Source: Anderseniella sp. (GTDB lineage Bacteria; Pseudomonadota; Alphaproteobacteria; Rhizobiales; Aestuariivirgaceae). Taken from it: a stretch of DNA of 64,000 bases. The translations under genes and the position numbers were made by a program. The notes beneath the pieces are model-generated. The model had not been told where the DNA came from and did no database searches. It saw nothing but the letters and a program-made list of their open reading frames with translations. Position 1 is the first letter of the stretch. Each line of letters opens with the position of its first letter. Below are positions 61,857 through 64,000 of the stretch, one piece after another. The stretch is from NCBI GenBank assembly GCA_028289645.1, contig JANQOK010000023.1, positions 124,001 to 188,000 on the forward strand, given 5' to 3'.

Positions 61857-64000
61857 CACAGCACGCCAAGATCGTCGGCGGGGTGCACGTGGAGCAGCGC
61901 CATGATTCCGCCCACAAACATGTCACCGGACAGGCCGACTACATTGACGACATGGCGGCACCCGAAGGCCTGCTGCATGCCTATCTCGGTCTGTCTTCCG
62001 TCGCCCATGGCGACATCAAGGCCATGGACCTCAGTGCAGTCAGCGCGGCGCCCGGCGTGGTCGGGGTGCTGACCGCGGACGACATTCCCGGTGACAATGA
62101 TGTCAGCCCTACGGGTAAGCATGACGATCCGGTGTTTGCGCAGACGGTCGAGTTTCACGGCCAGCCGATTTTCGCCGTTGTGGCGGAGACCAGGGCGGCA
62201 GCGCGCCATGCTGCCAGCCTGGCCAAAGTTGAATATGCGTCGAAACCGCATTTCACCGACGTGGCTGATGCCCGCGCCGCCGACTATCCGCTGGTGACCG
62301 AACCGCTGACACTGAAGCGCGGCGATGCCGACACAGCGTTGGCGGCAGCGCCGCGGCGCATTCAGGGCCATATGCGGGTTGGCGGCCAGGATCACTTCTA
62401 CCTGGAGGGCCACATTGCCCTGGCGATACCGGGCGAGGATGACGAGGTGACGGTGTTTTCCTCCACCCAGCATCCGAGCGAGGTGCAGCACATGGTGGCC
62501 CATGTGCTCGGCGTTCCCTCCAATGCGGTGACAGTGAATGTTCGGCGCATGGGCGGCGCGTTCGGCGGCAAGGAAACCCAGTCCAACCTGTTTGCGGCGG
62601 TGGCCGCCATGGCGGCGAAGAAGCATGGCCGCGCCGTCAAGATCCGGCCGGACCGGGATGACGACATGGTCGCCACCGGCAAGCGGCACGACTTCCTGGT
62701 GGAATATGATGTCGGCTTCGACGATACGGGCAAGATTTCCGGCGTCAGTGCGAATTTTGCGGCGCGCTGCGGCAACTCCGCCGACCTGTCGGGACCGGTG
62801 ACCGATCGCGCCCTGTTCCATGCCGACAACTGCTATTATTTCGACAATGTGCTGCTCACCTCACAGCCGTTGAAGACCAACACGGTGTCCAACACCGCGT
62901 TCCGCGGTTTCGGCGGCCCGCAGGGCATGGTCGGCGGCGAGCGCGTCATCGAGGAAATCGCCTATGCCCTGGGCAAGGACCCGCTCGACATCCGCAAAGC
63001 CAATTTCTACGGCGGCGACGGGCGCAATGTGACGCCATATCATCAGCAGGTCGACGACAACATCATCGCCCGGCTGGTGGAGGAACTGGAAGCCTCCAGC
63101 GACTACGGGGCGCGGCGTGAGGCGGTGCTGGCGTTCAACGCTAAGAAAGGCGTCCTGCGCAAGGGTATCGCCCTGACCCCGGTCAAGTTCGGCATCTCGT
63201 TCACCGCCACCTGGTACAACCAGGCCGGCGCGCTGGTGCATGTCTACACGGATGGCTCGGTGCACCTGAACCATGGCGGCACCGAAATGGGCCAGGGCCT
63301 GAACACCAAGGTGGCCCAGGTGCTGGCGGACGAGTTCCAGATCGATCTCGCCCATGTGAAGATCACCGCCACCCACACCGGCAAGGTGCCCAACACCTCG
63401 GCCACGGCGGCGTCTTCGGGCTCGGACCTCAACGGCATGGCGGCAGCCAATGCCGCGCAGCAGATCAAAGCCAGGCTGGTGGACTTTGCCTGCGAGACCC
63501 ATGGCGTCGAGCCGGACCAGGTGGCGTTCGAGCCGAACATGGTGCGGGTCGGCAACCAGCGCATGCCGTTTCCCGACTTCATCAAGTCGGCCTATATGGC
63601 GCGGGTTCAGCTGTCGGCGGCGGGCTTCTACAAGACGCCGGACATTCACTGGGACCGGGAGGCAGGCAAGGGCCGGCCGTTCTATTACTTCGCCTATGGC
63701 GCGGCGGTGTCGGAAGTGAGCATCGATACGCTGACCGGCGAATACCTCATCGACCGGGTCGATATCCTGCATGATGCCGGGCGCTCGCTCAACCCGGCCC
63801 TCGACATCGGCCAGATCGAGGGCGGGTTCGTGCAGGGCATGGGCTGGCTGACCACGGAAGAACTGTGGTGGGACGGCGACGGCCGCCTGCGCACCCACGC
63901 GCCGTCGACCTACAAGATTCCGCTGGCCTCGGACCGGCCGCGCATATTCAATGTGTCCTTGGCCGACTGGTCGGAAAACCGCGAAATGACCATCCGGCGG
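61853..64000 (+). CDS. xdhB: Xanthine dehydrogenase large subunit (molybdopterin), cut by the window end
   Basis: 716 codons are visible, and the frame is still open at the window end, so the C-terminal part of the usual 770-790 residues is missing. Molybdenum-site marks are RMGGAFGGKETQ, FRGFGGPQGM with the conserved Arg, and HLNHGGTEMGQGLNTKVAQVLADE. ATG 61853 overlaps the xdhA stop. The catalytic Glu region lies beyond the window. It is probably followed by xdhC, the cofactor insertion chaperone, outside the window. Confidence 0.94.
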   Translation, partial: MTQHAKIVGGVHVEQRHDSAHKHVTGQADYIDDMAAPEGLLHAYLGLSSVAHGDIKAMDLSAVSAAPGVVGVLTADDIPGDNDVSPTGKHDDPVFAQTVEFHGQPIFAVVAETRAAARHAASLAKVEYASKPHFTDVADARAADYPLVTEPLTLKRGDADTALAAAPRRIQGHMRVGGQDHFYLEGHIALAIPGEDDEVTVFSSTQHPSEVQHMVAHVLGVPSNAVTVNVRRMGGAFGGKETQSNLFAAVAAMAAKKHGRAVKIRPDRDDDMVATGKRHDFLVEYDVGFDDTGKISGVSANFAARCGNSADLSGPVTDRALFHADNCYYFDNVLLTSQPLKTNTVSNTAFRGFGGPQGMVGGERVIEEIAYALGKDPLDIRKANFYGGDGRNVTPYHQQVDDNIIARLVEELEASSDYGARREAVLAFNAKKGVLRKGIALTPVKFGISFTATWYNQAGALVHVYTDGSVHLNHGGTEMGQGLNTKVAQVLADEFQIDLAHVKITATHTGKVPNTSATAASSGSDLNGMAAANAAQQIKARLVDFACETHGVEPDQVAFEPNMVRVGNQRMPFPDFIKSAYMARVQLSAAGFYKTPDIHWDREAGKGRPFYYFAYGAAVSEVSIDTLTGEYLIDRVDILHDAGRSLNPALDIGQIEGGFVQGMGWLTTEELWWDGDGRLRTHAPSTYKIPLASDRPRIFNVSLADWSENREMTIRR

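Overview
The window looks like chromosomal DNA of a GC-rich alphaproteobacterium, probably of the order Hyphomicrobiales (Rhizobiales) and possibly marine. Pointers are the rhizobial-type glycerol ABC transporter (glpVSTPQU), an IalB-family protein, an ATP synthase zeta-subunit (DUF1476) paralogue, a ScfR/RamB-type regulator, serine-cycle genes (mtkA, mtkB, mcl), and a remnant resembling DMSP lyase. No rRNA, plasmid origin, CRISPR array or intact transposase was seen.

Layout. 0.1-6.5 kb: a tRNA-Val(GAC), a CNNM/CorC-like membrane protein, a GNAT gene broken by one amber codon, two ATP-grasp (TupA-like) paralogues on either side of a Pycsar-effector-like membrane protein, and an orphan tandem-cupin relative of ectoine synthase. 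6.6-10.4 kb: two cyclic-di-GMP enzymes (GAF-PAS-GGDEF and GAF-PAS-GGDEF-EAL). 10.4-12.7 kb: a decayed autotransporter, an IalB-family protein and an outer-membrane beta-barrel. 12.7-18.6 kb: a ScfR-type regulator and a serine-cycle block (hydroxyacid dehydrogenase relic, mtkB, mtkA, a DUF442-like gene, and divergent mcl). 18.6-26.3 kb: an MFS transporter and a complete dipeptide-type ABC operon with an extra small membrane protein inserted. 26.3-36.4 kb: a complete glycerol regulon, glpR-glpD-glpK divergent from glpV-S-T-P-Q-U. 36.5-51 kb: mixed single genes, including an 8-oxoguanine deaminase, small secreted proteins, two TetR regulators with visible operators, an adenylate cyclase/hydrolase fusion and a TTC38-like protein. 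51.1-57.1 kb: an AT-rich island with an Mrr-nSTAND3-type NTPase, a methyltransferase, and two membrane proteins, which looks like an anti-phage defence locus. 57.1-64 kb: purine catabolism, allA-allE-puuE/uraD divergent from uraH-xdhA-xdhB, the last gene running off the window.

How the genes fit together. Purine breakdown (XdhAB, UraH, UraD, PuuE, AllE, AllA) ends in glyoxylate and urea; no urate oxidase or allantoate amidohydrolase is visible here. Malate thiokinase and malyl-CoA lyase interconvert malate with acetyl-CoA and glyoxylate, so the two blocks share glyoxylate. The glycerol block takes up glycerol, phosphorylates it and oxidises it under GlpR. The most promising unexplored material is the AT-rich island, followed by the ATP-grasp/PycTM-like cluster and the tandem EctC-like protein.
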